Origin: Candidatus Methanosuratincola sp.
GTDB lineage: Archaea; Thermoproteota; Methanomethylicia; Methanomethylicales; Methanomethylicaceae
Direction of reading: 5' to 3'
Length of the DNA stretch: 64,000 nucleotides
Assembly: GCA_014361455.1 (NCBI GenBank)
Contig: JACIVP010000003.1
Coordinates: 62,001 to 126,000, forward strand
Both the position numbers and the translations under genes were made by a program. Shown here one piece after another: positions 16,193 through 24,790 of the stretch (the first letter of the stretch is position 1; every line of letters starts with the position of its first letter). The notes below the pieces were generated by a model. That model was given only the letters and a program-made list of their open reading frames with translations, did no database searches and was not told the origin of the DNA.

Positions 16193-17800
16193 ATGGCAAT
16201 GACCGATACAAAGGAAATGCCCCTTTGGATGCCACAAAAGAGCGTGGAAGAACTCAAGAAAATTGAGGAAAAAAAAGCCAGAGAACACTTCAAAGTCTCG
16301 CTAAGGGACCGGATTTCAATCCTTCTTTATGCTAGGACGAACAAGCAAATTTGGCATACTATGCCTTTCTTCATCATGCACCTTTTAGCTTCAGCATATG
16401 CCGACGTTTCATCTCTCGAGCTAGTGAGGGTAAGCAGTAGATCCAAATTTGGACCAATAACTAATATTATGAAAAGAGTGGGTGCAATGGTAGATTTGGG
16501 TGTAGATCTCTCGCGTTCGTGTGAGTTAGTAAGGAAGGAAATAAAGACCGTATATTTAAGGGATTTCCTCCAGCGATTTGCTCAGATAGCCAAGATAGGA
16601 GAGGACATGATAACATTCCTGACGAAGGAGTATAACTCGTTTATGACGATGTACTCGAGTGAAATGGAGAGAACTCTGAACAGGCTCAAGAGGTTCGCTG
16701 AAGCGTATAGTGCGATCCTTTCCGCTTCGGTCCTTATAGTGCTGATTCTCGTGTTTACAAGCATGCTTTGGGGAGCCGGCATCGAGGCTACGGGCATCGC
16801 CATGCCAGCAATAATAGGAATTTACGCAATATTTGGTTTCATCTTTTACATGAATTCCCCCAGCATCAGGATGGTCTCAAAGAATTATGTTGACAAGGAT
16901 CTGAAAAGCACTATCAGGATCAGTAGAATCACTTGGAAAGTAACGTTGGCATTGAACATTTTTCTGGTCTCAATGCTAATTTTCGAACGTATATCCTTCC
17001 AAATTGGTATCCTTGGAGTAGCTTTGTCTGGATTGCCATCTCTCTTGATCGGATACATTGGTCTGAAGCGCTCGGGCAAGATTGGGGTAATAGACGAACG
17101 ATTTCCCGAGTTTATAACAATGCTAACAACCTCACTCTCCACGACTGGAGCCTCGCTAACTTATGCATTCAGAGAGGTTACAAAGCTTGATTTTGGTAAG
17201 CTGACACCTTACGTAAGAAGGATGTCTTCACGCCTTGATTTGGGGATCAATAAATCGGTCGCGTGGGAAAATTTAAAGAAAGAGACTTCCAGCGAACTTG
17301 TCGGAGTTCATGTAGACGCGATTTCGGACGCGAATAAACTCGGCGCACAAGCAAAGCTGTATGGACCACTTATTGTAAATTCGGCACTGTTCTCTTTAAC
17401 TCTGAGGCGAAAAGTCGAGGAGACTTCTGCGTTTATGAAGGGGATAGTTGTGCCCATCCATCCTATTTTATGCGCGATCATCGGCCTGATAATGGCCATC
17501 TTAACCCAATTCGTCCAAATATTTACGCAGTTCGAAGAACAGGGACTCCCGCTAATATTCGCTTCAGTACCTTCTCTCGCAGCCCTAAATACATACATAT
17601 ATATCTTGATTGCAACCCTCACATTCGTCAATGCAATAATTATCCACGAGATATCCGGTGAACAAGAATTCAGCCTGCCGTTTTATCTTGGTTTATTCAT
17701 AGTGACTGGGTGGATGACTTATCTAGTTTGCTTCACTTCCGTTGCAGCTTACCTTGAGAACATCGGATTGAGCAGGATGATAGACATAACGGGGTTCTGA
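16193..17800 (+). CDS. arlJ: Archaellum membrane platform protein ArlJ
   Basis: The protein has 535 residues with about nine hydrophobic segments and two TadC/GspF-type cytoplasmic domains (around residues 45-165 and 300-400). It is the integral-membrane platform on which ArlI acts. It starts at ATG 16193, 81 bp after arlI. The N-terminal 45 residues are a charged cytoplasmic tail. The next gene starts 3 bp after its stop. Confidence 0.93.
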   Translation: MAMTDTKEMPLWMPQKSVEELKKIEEKKAREHFKVSLRDRISILLYARTNKQIWHTMPFFIMHLLASAYADVSSLELVRVSSRSKFGPITNIMKRVGAMVDLGVDLSRSCELVRKEIKTVYLRDFLQRFAQIAKIGEDMITFLTKEYNSFMTMYSSEMERTLNRLKRFAEAYSAILSASVLIVLILVFTSMLWGAGIEATGIAMPAIIGIYAIFGFIFYMNSPSIRMVSKNYVDKDLKSTIRISRITWKVTLALNIFLVSMLIFERISFQIGILGVALSGLPSLLIGYIGLKRSGKIGVIDERFPEFITMLTTSLSTTGASLTYAFREVTKLDFGKLTPYVRRMSSRLDLGINKSVAWENLKKETSSELVGVHVDAISDANKLGAQAKLYGPLIVNSALFSLTLRRKVEETSAFMKGIVVPIHPILCAIIGLIMAILTQFVQIFTQFEEQGLPLIFASVPSLAALNTYIYILIATLTFVNAIIIHEISGEQEFSLPFYLGLFIVTGWMTYLVCFTSVAAYLENIGLSRMIDITGF

Positions 17801-17803
17801 TCC

Positions 17804-17983
17804 ATGGAATTTGGTTTCAATTTCAAATTGAAGGCAGCAAAAAGATACAAGGAATTAACTCCGACAAGCCAAAGAAGAAGTGTATTCTGGAGTTCGTCTA
17901 AATTCTATATTAGAAACGGCGCTCTGAGGCATAGCTTCAGAACACATACAATAAGGTTTAAGGCCGAAAAGAGGCGTTTTTGA
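17804..17983 (+). CDS. Short, strongly basic protein after ArlJ
   Basis: This ORF encodes 59 residues rich in Lys and Arg (MEFGFNFKLKAAKRYKEL, then SFRTHTIRFKAEKRRF). It lies exactly between arlJ (3-bp gap) and the ArlX-like gene, whose ATG overlaps its stop as TGATG. Such gapless packing argues for translation. There is no membrane segment and no recognised family. It could bind acidic partners or nucleic acid at the motor, but nothing in the sequence proves this. Confidence 0.5.
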   Translation: MEFGFNFKLKAAKRYKELTPTSQRRSVFWSSSKFYIRNGALRHSFRTHTIRFKAEKRRF

Positions 17984-19059
17984 TGGATCTTTATTTGATT
18001 AACTCAATCCTCTTGCCATTTTTGGTACTAATGGGAATGATCGTGATAGTAGGAATGATGGTGATCATTCTTATAGACACGGTCGGACTCTATAAGAGGA
18101 GGGAAGAAAGAAAGAGGGGGGATGTGACAGAAAAGAGGGCTCCCCCCGAATCTGAAATGACAGAGTCGGCGGCAGTTGTCGGATTATCAGAGGCTCTTTC
18201 GGAATCGTTAGATGAAGCCGGTGCAGAAAACAATCCCAGATCGCGTGATTCAGAATCCGAGCGATTAGTTGAAATTGGGATGGATCAAACTTCAAAGAGA
18301 TCCCAAGGCAAGTACCATAGGGTGTTAGGAAGGTTTAGAGTGCCACTAGCCAGCATTCTGAAACGAAAAAAAGAGGCGCCAAGTAAGCCGCTCACATTCA
18401 CATCTATACCAATCCTAAAGGAAGCTCAAGATCAGCCTCATGAAAATTTGCAAAAAAGCACTTCAGCTGCCAATCAGATCTCTCAGGTTGAGCAAGCCAA
18501 TGCTGGAACCAGCAAAGATCAGATGTTGGCATTGGGAAGAGATGAAAAAGAAAGTTCAGCGGAAGAAAAGAAGCGAATAGAAAAGAAAGGAGAACCAATT
18601 AGTTCAAGAGATCAAGAAGGGAAGGAGCCGGAGGAAGAGATCAAAGTAAAACAATTATCAAGCCTTGCCGATGCAAAAGAAATCATCGAAGCTAAGGTCA
18701 AGGAGGCTGATAAAAAAAAGTCGATCAATGTCTCGCCCACTGAAACAGACGATGTTGCTTCATTGTTGGGAATAGCACAGAACGCCGGGGAGAAAGAAGG
18801 CCCAAGTTCAGAGACCACCAATCTAAGCCCAAATGTGATTTCTCAAGCAGCAAAGTTTGAAGGAAAAAAACCGGAGGAAGCATCAGGACGCGAAGATGCT
18901 GAATTACAGGAATTGCTTTCGGAGCCTTCTGCCGCAGACTTGTTGCAGAGGAATGAGGCGATCGATGAGGTGATCATCATATCAAAACAACTTGCTGAGC
19001 TGAAATCATCATTGATTCAACTAGATCAAAAACTCAAGAGTCTAAAAAAGGAGTCCTAA
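17983..19059 (+). CDS. N-anchored coiled-coil protein at the end of the archaellum operon, ArlX-like
   Basis: The protein has 358 residues from the ATG at 17983. One N-terminal transmembrane helix (LPFLVLMGMIVIVGMMVIIL) is followed by a basic stop-transfer stretch (YKRREERKRG). Then comes a long, highly charged, probably disordered cytoplasmic region of about 270 residues, and finally a C-terminal coiled coil (IDEVIIISKQLAELKSSLIQ, then LDQKLKSL). This architecture recalls crenarchaeal ArlX, which forms a ring scaffold around ArlI, but ArlX is shorter. It is the last gene of the operon. Similarity is architectural only, so identity is uncertain. Confidence 0.6.
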   Translation: MDLYLINSILLPFLVLMGMIVIVGMMVIILIDTVGLYKRREERKRGDVTEKRAPPESEMTESAAVVGLSEALSESLDEAGAENNPRSRDSESERLVEIGMDQTSKRSQGKYHRVLGRFRVPLASILKRKKEAPSKPLTFTSIPILKEAQDQPHENLQKSTSAANQISQVEQANAGTSKDQMLALGRDEKESSAEEKKRIEKKGEPISSRDQEGKEPEEEIKVKQLSSLADAKEIIEAKVKEADKKKSINVSPTETDDVASLLGIAQNAGEKEGPSSETTNLSPNVISQAAKFEGKKPEEASGREDAELQELLSEPSAADLLQRNEAIDEVIIISKQLAELKSSLIQLDQKLKSLKKES

Positions 19060-19150
19060 GATAAGATCCTGATCTCCTTAATTGTTTTTTTCCCGTTATT
19101 GTTGCTATAAAAAACTTTTTTGCCCGATGTTTCACCCAATGTGGGTTTAT

Positions 19151-20437
19151 TCATTTCTTTCGTTTAGGACTTTTGGGGAGAGAAGGCTCAGCCTCGAACC
19201 GTTTCTTCAACTCATTCTTTCTGATCTTGAGGAAGTAATAAGCGATGATCGCAACCGTGATCGCAACCAGAAACACCAAGAGGACAACTGACCCAGCCGG
19301 GATCGAGTATGGCGCAGGCACGAACGAAACGACGTACTCAAGCCCTGAGTGTGGAGTTACATCCGAAGCCTGATTCCAGCATGCAATCCAAGAAGACCCA
19401 TTAATGACCTGGAGACCTTGAGCAACCACATTTGACGACCCCAAAGGTAGCTCAACAACCAGAGTTAAGTTACGTACAAGGTATTGGCACCATCCCGGGA
19501 GAAAACTGCCGCTAAGCACAATATTCCCTGCCTGGGATTCGAATGCGCTTGCAGCAGGTATGTCGTAGACCAATGTAAAAGAAGCCCTCTCGGTAGGTAA
19601 GATCCTGGTTCTCAAATCTATCGTGAGGTAAGCGCCATTCAATTCGTAGTTCATATAGCCGATAGAGTCGTAGACACGGACCAAGGATGCGCTGTCTGGT
19701 AGCCTTATCGTGACGTTGTAGGCTATGTTGCTGTTTATGTTCACCACCTGTACAGAGTCCGTTACCGTTATCCCGCCTGATCCGACGGCGATCCTATGTT
19801 CCAGATTGTTTATCTCAATGAGTTCAAAGTCCCCGCTGTAACCTATTGTCGCATTGTAAGCCCTTGAAGGCTCTAAGATGTCTTCTCCGACCAGCGCAGG
19901 CTTCCCATCCACTGTAGTGTATGTAAGGTTTTCTGGGTATTCAAACAGCGTCGAATTCGATGGTGTAAAAAGGATCAGGTTTGCACCCATCTCTTCTTCC
20001 ACGGCAGGGTAGAGGTTTAGAAAGGTCGTGTAGTTCTGGCTCGACTTTTGCGTCGTATAGTGCAGAATGGTTTCCAGTGTGAATGAGGAGGTGCCATTCG
20101 TCTCAACAAGTATGGTCATGTTACCAGTTGAGCCATCCCATGCGGCATAGAGATTTAGTGCCGAATTGTCTGGTCCGTAAGCCTTGATGGAGTGGAGCGC
20201 TTCGGGATTGGGGAGTATGAATGAGACCGTGAAGTTCATTGGACTTGATGAAAGGGTGAACTGGTCTTCATATATTTGATAATAAGGCTCGGCGATAATT
20301 GTCCTCTGAACCGTAGAGGATGAAGCGAAGACAGGGCACCACTGACCCATGGCACAGATCAGCGAGAAGATAAGTAAAATTGGAATCATACTTGATCTGA
20401 TCAAACCAACGACCCCGAATGCGAGATTAATTATCAT
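19151..20437 (-). CDS. Surface-exposed beta-rich membrane protein, ribophorin I-like pattern
   Basis: The protein has about 428 residues from the ATG at 20437; the ATG at 20389 is also possible and gives a cleaner signal peptide (MIPILLIFSLICAMG). Beta-rich extracellular domains carry many NxS/T glycosylation sequons. A C-terminal membrane helix (GSVVLLVFLVAITVAIIAYY) is followed by a basic tail ending PKSPKRKK. A tandem of two domains in which an amphipathic repeat is followed by ...ITLRLPDSA...-type strands reminds me of ribophorin I (OST1), the oligosaccharyltransferase subunit, but this is only a pattern impression. It converges with the archaellum operon. Confidence 0.65.
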   Translation of the reverse strand: MIINLAFGVVGLIRSSMIPILLIFSLICAMGQWCPVFASSSTVQRTIIAEPYYQIYEDQFTLSSSPMNFTVSFILPNPEALHSIKAYGPDNSALNLYAAWDGSTGNMTILVETNGTSSFTLETILHYTTQKSSQNYTTFLNLYPAVEEEMGANLILFTPSNSTLFEYPENLTYTTVDGKPALVGEDILEPSRAYNATIGYSGDFELIEINNLEHRIAVGSGGITVTDSVQVVNINSNIAYNVTIRLPDSASLVRVYDSIGYMNYELNGAYLTIDLRTRILPTERASFTLVYDIPAASAFESQAGNIVLSGSFLPGWCQYLVRNLTLVVELPLGSSNVVAQGLQVINGSSWIACWNQASDVTPHSGLEYVVSFVPAPYSIPAGSVVLLVFLVAITVAIIAYYFLKIRKNELKKRFEAEPSLPKSPKRKK

Positions 20438-20657
20438 GCGTTCCCAAATATTAAGATAGGGGTTGTTTATCAGGGGCACCAACCAGTAAATCCCAAATGC
20501 TTCCTCCGATCTGTTGGAGATGATCTGCCCTGCTGGCGTCATGAGCCTCGATATGCTTTTATGATGTGCCAAGCAAAGGGGATTCGGTTATCCTTTAAAC
20601 TGATGAACGAATTCTCGGTGCAGTGCTCGTAAATTATGCTAAAATACGTTATAGTCT

Positions 20658-21215
20658 AGTCGCGGGCCATGCGCGATGAGGTGCAACACGCCTGAATGAG
20701 GATATCGCCTTGCGCGATCATGTTCAGAGCGCACCCCCTGCAGGGCAGGGCGAGTTGCAGGGTGCCCTAACTGATGCGCAGTTAGATATTCTCATCTCGC
20801 TACCAAGATGCGCAACTTTGCCCTGCAGCCCGCTTCCGGATCGCATAGAGAACCCACAGGATTGCGGATCATGAAGGAACATTCATGGAACCGAGAAGAG
20901 CTGTATGAAACGGGAGTTCCAGCACTACCCATGGACTGACCCGGCAGGCGGTGCCACATCTATGGGGATTGGCTCCAGCAATGGATATTGCTGAAGCGCT
21001 GTTGGAAAGGGGGCTGTACCTGCCGACTAGATAATTCCCGCATGCCCTTAGGAAGCACTGACGTTTGAATTCTAGACGGGCGGGAACACAGGCAGGTGCG
21101 TAAGCGCTCATGGAGCTCTTTCTTTGGTATATTCCAACGCGGGATCGCATGGGGCTCCTCAGAACACGACTATTAGGAGGCGGGCCCATGCCAATCACCG
21201 CACCGATGATAATCT
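20658..21215 (+). pseudogene. gcvPB: Decayed glycine dehydrogenase (decarboxylating) subunit 2
   Basis: Pieces of the P-protein subunit 2 can be followed in order across different frames. They are LNEDIALRDHVQ, then GELQGALTDAQ (the usual vQGALel segment), then MRNFALQPASGSHREPTGLR (the usual FSLQPAAGAHGEfTGL segment). After a large deletion come MDIAEALLERGLYLPT (usual DIAkaLLdrGfh.PT) and EALTFE, then GAPQNTTIRR (usual aPHnTpvRR near the C-terminus). Several frame changes and stops separate the pieces, and about 300 codons are missing in the middle. The intact enzyme decarboxylates glycine in the glycine cleavage system. It lies between the surface protein and the antiporter operon. Confidence 0.72.
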
Positions 21216-21241
21216 TGAGCCGCAGGACATATTGGGGTTGT

Positions 21242-22801
21242 TCATGGAGTGGGATACTCCAAGGAGTTTAAAACCAGGTCAATATAACCGTCAACATTCA
21301 GGAGGTCCCCAGCAGCGAGTCCACTGAGCTCGAAAAGCAGATTCGGCACAAGACCAGTCACGATAATGATGCCGATCATTGCCCCGATCGAAAGGATCAC
21401 AGATGTCGACGGGTGGCAGTTGACTGCTCGCTTCTCCCCAGAGTAGATTATCGCCAGTAGGCGGATCTGCGCAATTGACTCGAAGACTATTGCGACAACC
21501 ATGGGCAGGACGAGGTAGGAATACGCTCCGCCGGCGCTCAGGACCGAGAGTATTAGGAGCAACTTGCTCCAGAACATATTAAGAGGGGGAAAGCCGATCG
21601 CGGCCAGCGTCCCTACGGTGTATAGGGAGGATGTCCCGGGAAGCGCCTTGGATATGCCGCGCAGGGCCCTGATATCCCTAGACCCGGTGGCGTGGATGAA
21701 GACGCCGGCGATCATGAAGAGGGAGGCCTTCACGAAAGCGTGGTTTATTATGTGGAGGTAGGCTGCTGACGCTCCCAACGAGGTGCCTATGCCGAAGCCG
21801 ATGGTGATGAAACCGAGGTTTGTGATCGTGGAGTAGGCGATGAGGCGCTTGATGTCGGACTGAACGAGCATGAAGGCGGCCCCGGCAAGGCAGGAGATGG
21901 TACCCAAGATCACAAGAAGATAGAGCCCCAATGCGCTCCCTTGAATTGATCCGGCTGCAAAGCCGTCGAACAGTATCCTAGCAAGCACGGCGATGTTAAC
22001 CTGGACCAACAGACCGGAGAGTATCGCACTTATCGAGCTCGGAGCCATGCTATGTGCGTCCGGGAGCCAGAAATGCTGCGGCACGATCGCGGAGCCTATT
22101 GTGAAAGACCAGACAATCAGCGCAACGATCACCGGCAAAGCTGAGGGCCCTGCGAACATGCCGCCTGAGAAGGGGGATTCGTAACCCCCGAGCTTGGCTG
22201 CTATCTCGGCGATAGTCATGCTTCCAAACATACCGAATACCATCGCGGTCGAGAGGTAGTATATCGAAATGGCGAGTATATCGTATATTCCGTACTTTAT
22301 TCCTGCCTCAACCGAAGCCTTGACTTCCTTCCTGAACGGAACGAGGAGGATCGCTGAGAGCCCCATCAGTTCAAGCATGACAAATATGTGGAACATGTCC
22401 CCCGAAAACAGCAGACCGTACATCCCCGCCTGCATCAGGAACCTGAGAGAGTAGTACCACTTCACGTCCCGGTCTCTCTCTATGTACCTCATTGAGTAAA
22501 TCATGGTAGTGGAGAATATCACCGAGACCACGAGGGACATAGGGGCTGAAAAGCGGTCGATCACATACGGGATCCCGACAGGCGGCGGCCACCCACCCAT
22601 ATAGTAGACGTAAGGTCCATCGATCAAAAAGACATTGATGACTGTAAGTAGAGAGAAGATCATGGAGGCGGTTGTGAATATGCCGGAAAATAGCTCGACT
22701 GCACGCCGCCCAGAAAACATCCCGATTGCCACACACAGGAATGACCCCAACAGGGAGAGGAGCATAGCAAGGATCGGCGCATGGATCAGCAGGATGTTCA
22801 T
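21242..22801 (-). CDS. Antiporter-like membrane subunit, MrpD/MbhH type
   Basis: The protein has 519 residues and about 14 membrane helices of the NuoL/M/N proton-translocation family. The TM5 Glu is present (FVMLELMGLSAILL). In the TM7 region the usual Lys (FLIKAAIxPLHxWLPDAH) is replaced: here it reads FTIGSAIVPQHFWLPDAH. It is the last gene of the nine-gene operon (transcribed leftward) and corresponds to MbhH by order. It overlaps the MrpC gene start by 4 bases. It forms part of a Na+/H+ antiporter in the cytoplasmic membrane. Confidence 0.88.
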   Translation of the reverse strand: MNILLIHAPILAMLLSLLGSFLCVAIGMFSGRRAVELFSGIFTTASMIFSLLTVINVFLIDGPYVYYMGGWPPPVGIPYVIDRFSAPMSLVVSVIFSTTMIYSMRYIERDRDVKWYYSLRFLMQAGMYGLLFSGDMFHIFVMLELMGLSAILLVPFRKEVKASVEAGIKYGIYDILAISIYYLSTAMVFGMFGSMTIAEIAAKLGGYESPFSGGMFAGPSALPVIVALIVWSFTIGSAIVPQHFWLPDAHSMAPSSISAILSGLLVQVNIAVLARILFDGFAAGSIQGSALGLYLLVILGTISCLAGAAFMLVQSDIKRLIAYSTITNLGFITIGFGIGTSLGASAAYLHIINHAFVKASLFMIAGVFIHATGSRDIRALRGISKALPGTSSLYTVGTLAAIGFPPLNMFWSKLLLILSVLSAGGAYSYLVLPMVVAIVFESIAQIRLLAIIYSGEKRAVNCHPSTSVILSIGAMIGIIIVTGLVPNLLFELSGLAAGDLLNVDGYIDLVLNSLEYPTP

Positions 22802-23169
22802 CCTCTCAGCTCCTTTATCTTCTTGGTTTCCATTGTCCCGTAGTACTTGTAGGTGTAGATGATCAGGGCGGTCAGGGTGGCAACCTCAGCGAGCCCGATC
22901 ACTACAGCAGTGACGACAAAGTAGTGCGCGAGTGGATCCACCGCAATCGATGCGAACTCAGACGGATCCATCCCTGGAGGTATTATGGGCGGTATGGCAC
23001 TCCCTGACCTGTATCCCTGGAGGATGTAGAGGAGGTTCACCGCGTCGGTGAGGAGGAAGATTGCGAGCATTTTCTTGAATAGGTTGGATTTGAAGAGGGC
23101 CGCGTAGATACAGATGGATACCATTATTGCGACTAGAATGTAAGGAAGGTGCCCGATGGTGCCGATCAT
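22798..23169 (-). CDS. mrpC: Antiporter subunit MrpC/MbhG (NuoK-like)
   Basis: The protein has 123 residues and three membrane helices, with the NuoK-like segment DPLAHYFVVTAVVIGLAEVA and following helix TLTALIIYTYKYY. MrpC/MbhG sits in the membrane core of the antiporter and contributes to the ion path. It overlaps both neighbours by 4 bases, typical of coupled subunit genes. A loop of about 25 Pro/Gly-rich residues between helices 2 and 3 is longer than in most MrpC. Confidence 0.88.
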   Translation of the reverse strand: MIGTIGHLPYILVAIMVSICIYAALFKSNLFKKMLAIFLLTDAVNLLYILQGYRSGSAIPPIIPPGMDPSEFASIAVDPLAHYFVVTAVVIGLAEVATLTALIIYTYKYYGTMETKKIKELRG

Positions 23170-23942
23170 TCCTCTTCCTCCTTATCGCTTATTGTCAATA
23201 GCAAGAACATTATGGTAAACCCCATCCCAACATGGATCATTTCGCCCAGCTGGATTGGGATTATCAGTCCACCAGAGAGGCTTGAGAGGCCAAGAAATGC
23301 AGGGTAGCCAAATGGCGCCCAAGCTTTTGGTTGGTTCTGCAGCGCATATGCAAGCGATCCTGATGCCAGCGAGTACAATACTGGAATTATTGTAAGCACG
23401 GTAATGAGAGCCAGCCCAAGGATTTTTGCGATATGGGCCTTCTCCAAGTCGATACCCATCTTAGGAAGAAAGCCCCTGGAAAGCGAGACGAGAATTGCAA
23501 TGTAGGCAATAGCCATTATTGCCCCGCCCTGGAACCCGCCGCCAGGGGTCTTCACGCTGAAGATAGTGATTGCAATAGCTGAGGTCAGGACGAACACAAA
23601 GACCAGCCGTGAGGTCGCCCTAACTATGATGGTCATGCCGCGCGTCTTCTTCAGTTTTGCAGGCCTCTCGAAGAACATCGCGACAGCAACTATGCCCACA
23701 TAGAAGACCATGGTCTCGTACAGCGTGTCGTACCCGCGGTAGTCCCAGAGCAGACCGGTCACAGCGTTTGGGGAGGCGGACCACCAGTCCTGGTTCTCGA
23801 AATTGAAAGTGTTAAAGAGGTAGAACTCGCCCAGCGGCCTCACGAATCCTAACTCTGGGTAGCCCAAGAAGGCGTATATGAGGATCGAACTCAGCAAGGC
23901 AATGAACAGTATGCCTAGAATTAACCCCTTCCAGCCGCTCAT
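23166..23942 (-). CDS. mrpB: Antiporter subunit MrpB (MbhE-MbhF fusion type)
   Basis: The protein has 258 residues from the ATG at 23942, which overlaps the DUF4040 gene by 4 bases; a longer frame upstream is not likely. The first 95 residues match the MbhE/MrpA C-terminal part (NAVTGLLWDYRGYDTLYET). Residues 110-258 are the MrpB domain (SVKTPGGGFQGGAIMAIAYI, GEMIHVGMGF). In Pyrococcus Mbh these are two genes, so here they are fused. It is a core membrane subunit of the antiporter. Confidence 0.88.
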   Translation of the reverse strand: MSGWKGLILGILFIALLSSILIYAFLGYPELGFVRPLGEFYLFNTFNFENQDWWSASPNAVTGLLWDYRGYDTLYETMVFYVGIVAVAMFFERPAKLKKTRGMTIIVRATSRLVFVFVLTSAIAITIFSVKTPGGGFQGGAIMAIAYIAILVSLSRGFLPKMGIDLEKAHIAKILGLALITVLTIIPVLYSLASGSLAYALQNQPKAWAPFGYPAFLGLSSLSGGLIIPIQLGEMIHVGMGFTIMFLLLTISDKEEEE

Positions 23943-24181
23943 TCCTCTCTCCTCCCCAACTTTCTTAGACCCACAATGAAGAATGCTGTGGATATTCCGA
24001 CGCCTGCGGCGACCTGAACCAGCGCGATGTCGGGAGCCAAGAGGAGGTAGAAGATTGCGGCGACGAGGACCCCCTCTGCTCCGGCCAGGACGACGGCAAG
24101 GAGCAGGTCCTTGGTATAGACTATTGCTGCAGTAAGGACGACGCAGAACAGAAGGAGAAGGTCGATAATCAGGTCTATCAT
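23939..24181 (-). CDS. DUF4040 antiporter subunit (MbhD, MrpA C-terminal domain)
   Basis: The protein has 80 residues and three membrane helices (LLLLFCVVLTAAIVY, LAGAEGVLVAAIFYLLL, ALVQVAAGVGISTAFFIVGL). It equals MbhD or the DUF4040 part of MrpA. In most members the segment reads APDVALTEAAVG with a Glu on the proposed ion path. Here it reads APDIALVQVAAG, so that Glu is Gln. It overlaps both neighbouring genes by 4 bases. Confidence 0.85.
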   Translation of the reverse strand: MIDLIIDLLLLFCVVLTAAIVYTKDLLLAVVLAGAEGVLVAAIFYLLLAPDIALVQVAAGVGISTAFFIVGLRKLGRREE

Positions 24182-24528
24182 CTGCCATCTTCCTCCATGT
24201 GGTCATGCTCCAAGGGCTGACGCGAGATCTTCATCTTGGACGCCGCCTTCGCTATCGCATGCGAAGAGACAGGTGCCGTGAGGGCGATGAATACGGCCGT
24301 CCCTATGGCTCCGAGGGATGTAACCACCCCGTCATTTCCATGAACGCCATAGGATAGAAATGCCACCCCAATCAGCGGGATGACTGACCCCCCTATCACA
24401 GAAACCGTTGCTGCATGTATTCTGAGGAAGTATGACGGGAAACGCAGGAGCCCGATCGATCCGATGATGCTCAGGGCACCCCCGAGGACTAGGAGAAAAA
24501 TCCCTATGAAAAGGAAGATCTCAGTCAC
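24178..24528 (-). CDS. mrpG: Antiporter subunit MrpG/MbhC
   Basis: The protein has 116 residues and three membrane helices, with the PhaG/MnhG pattern (GIFLLVLGGALSIIGSIGLL, RFPSYFLRIHAATVSVIGGS, ALTAPVSSHAIAKAA). The GTG at 24528 is chosen because GGTGA lies 6 nt upstream and it nearly abuts the mrpF stop. A start further upstream at 24561 would overlap mrpF by 41 bases. Confidence 0.88.
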   Translation of the reverse strand: MTEIFLFIGIFLLVLGGALSIIGSIGLLRFPSYFLRIHAATVSVIGGSVIPLIGVAFLSYGVHGNDGVVTSLGAIGTAVFIALTAPVSSHAIAKAASKMKISRQPLEHDHMEEDGR

Positions 24529-24790
24529 CAATCTGCTCACCTTCCAGATATCTAGCAACATATAGTGCCCCTATGAAGAACCAGAGTGCCAAGGAGAAGC
24601 TGATCACGATCAAGTAGGGCGAGCCGGACATGACGGCGATTATTCCCATGACCACCGTGAGGGCGTATGATACGACGTCTAATGCCAGCATCCGGTCCGG
24701 TATCGTAGGGCCAACGATCATCCGGTATAGAGAGATCGTTATCGAGATTATGAACATCGTCAGTGATAAAATTAGAATTATGTCTAGCAT
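24521..24790 (-). CDS. mrpF: Antiporter subunit MrpF/MbhB
   Basis: The protein has 89 residues and three membrane helices. The MrpF signature GPTIPDRMLALDVVSYA follows the first helix. MrpF is a small subunit of the Mrp/Mbh sodium-translocation module. It overlaps the end of mrpE by 7 bases. Confidence 0.9.
   Translation of the reverse strand: MLDIILILSLTMFIISITISLYRMIVGPTIPDRMLALDVVSYALTVVMGIIAVMSGSPYLIVISFSLALWFFIGALYVARYLEGEQIGD

Noticed and set aside
20739-20829. Strong inverted repeat (CTGCAGGGCA with TGCCCTGCAG, plus CTAACTG/CAGTTAG hairpin) that looked like a structured RNA
   Set aside because: Both arms fall in readable GcvPB coding remains (GELQGALTDAQ and FALQPASG), so the decayed gene explains the sequence. 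The hairpin may be coincidental.
23580-24020. GGTCGCC copies at about 23614 and (inverse) about 24009
   Set aside because: They lie inside antiporter coding sequence without a TATA box nearby and are expected by chance.
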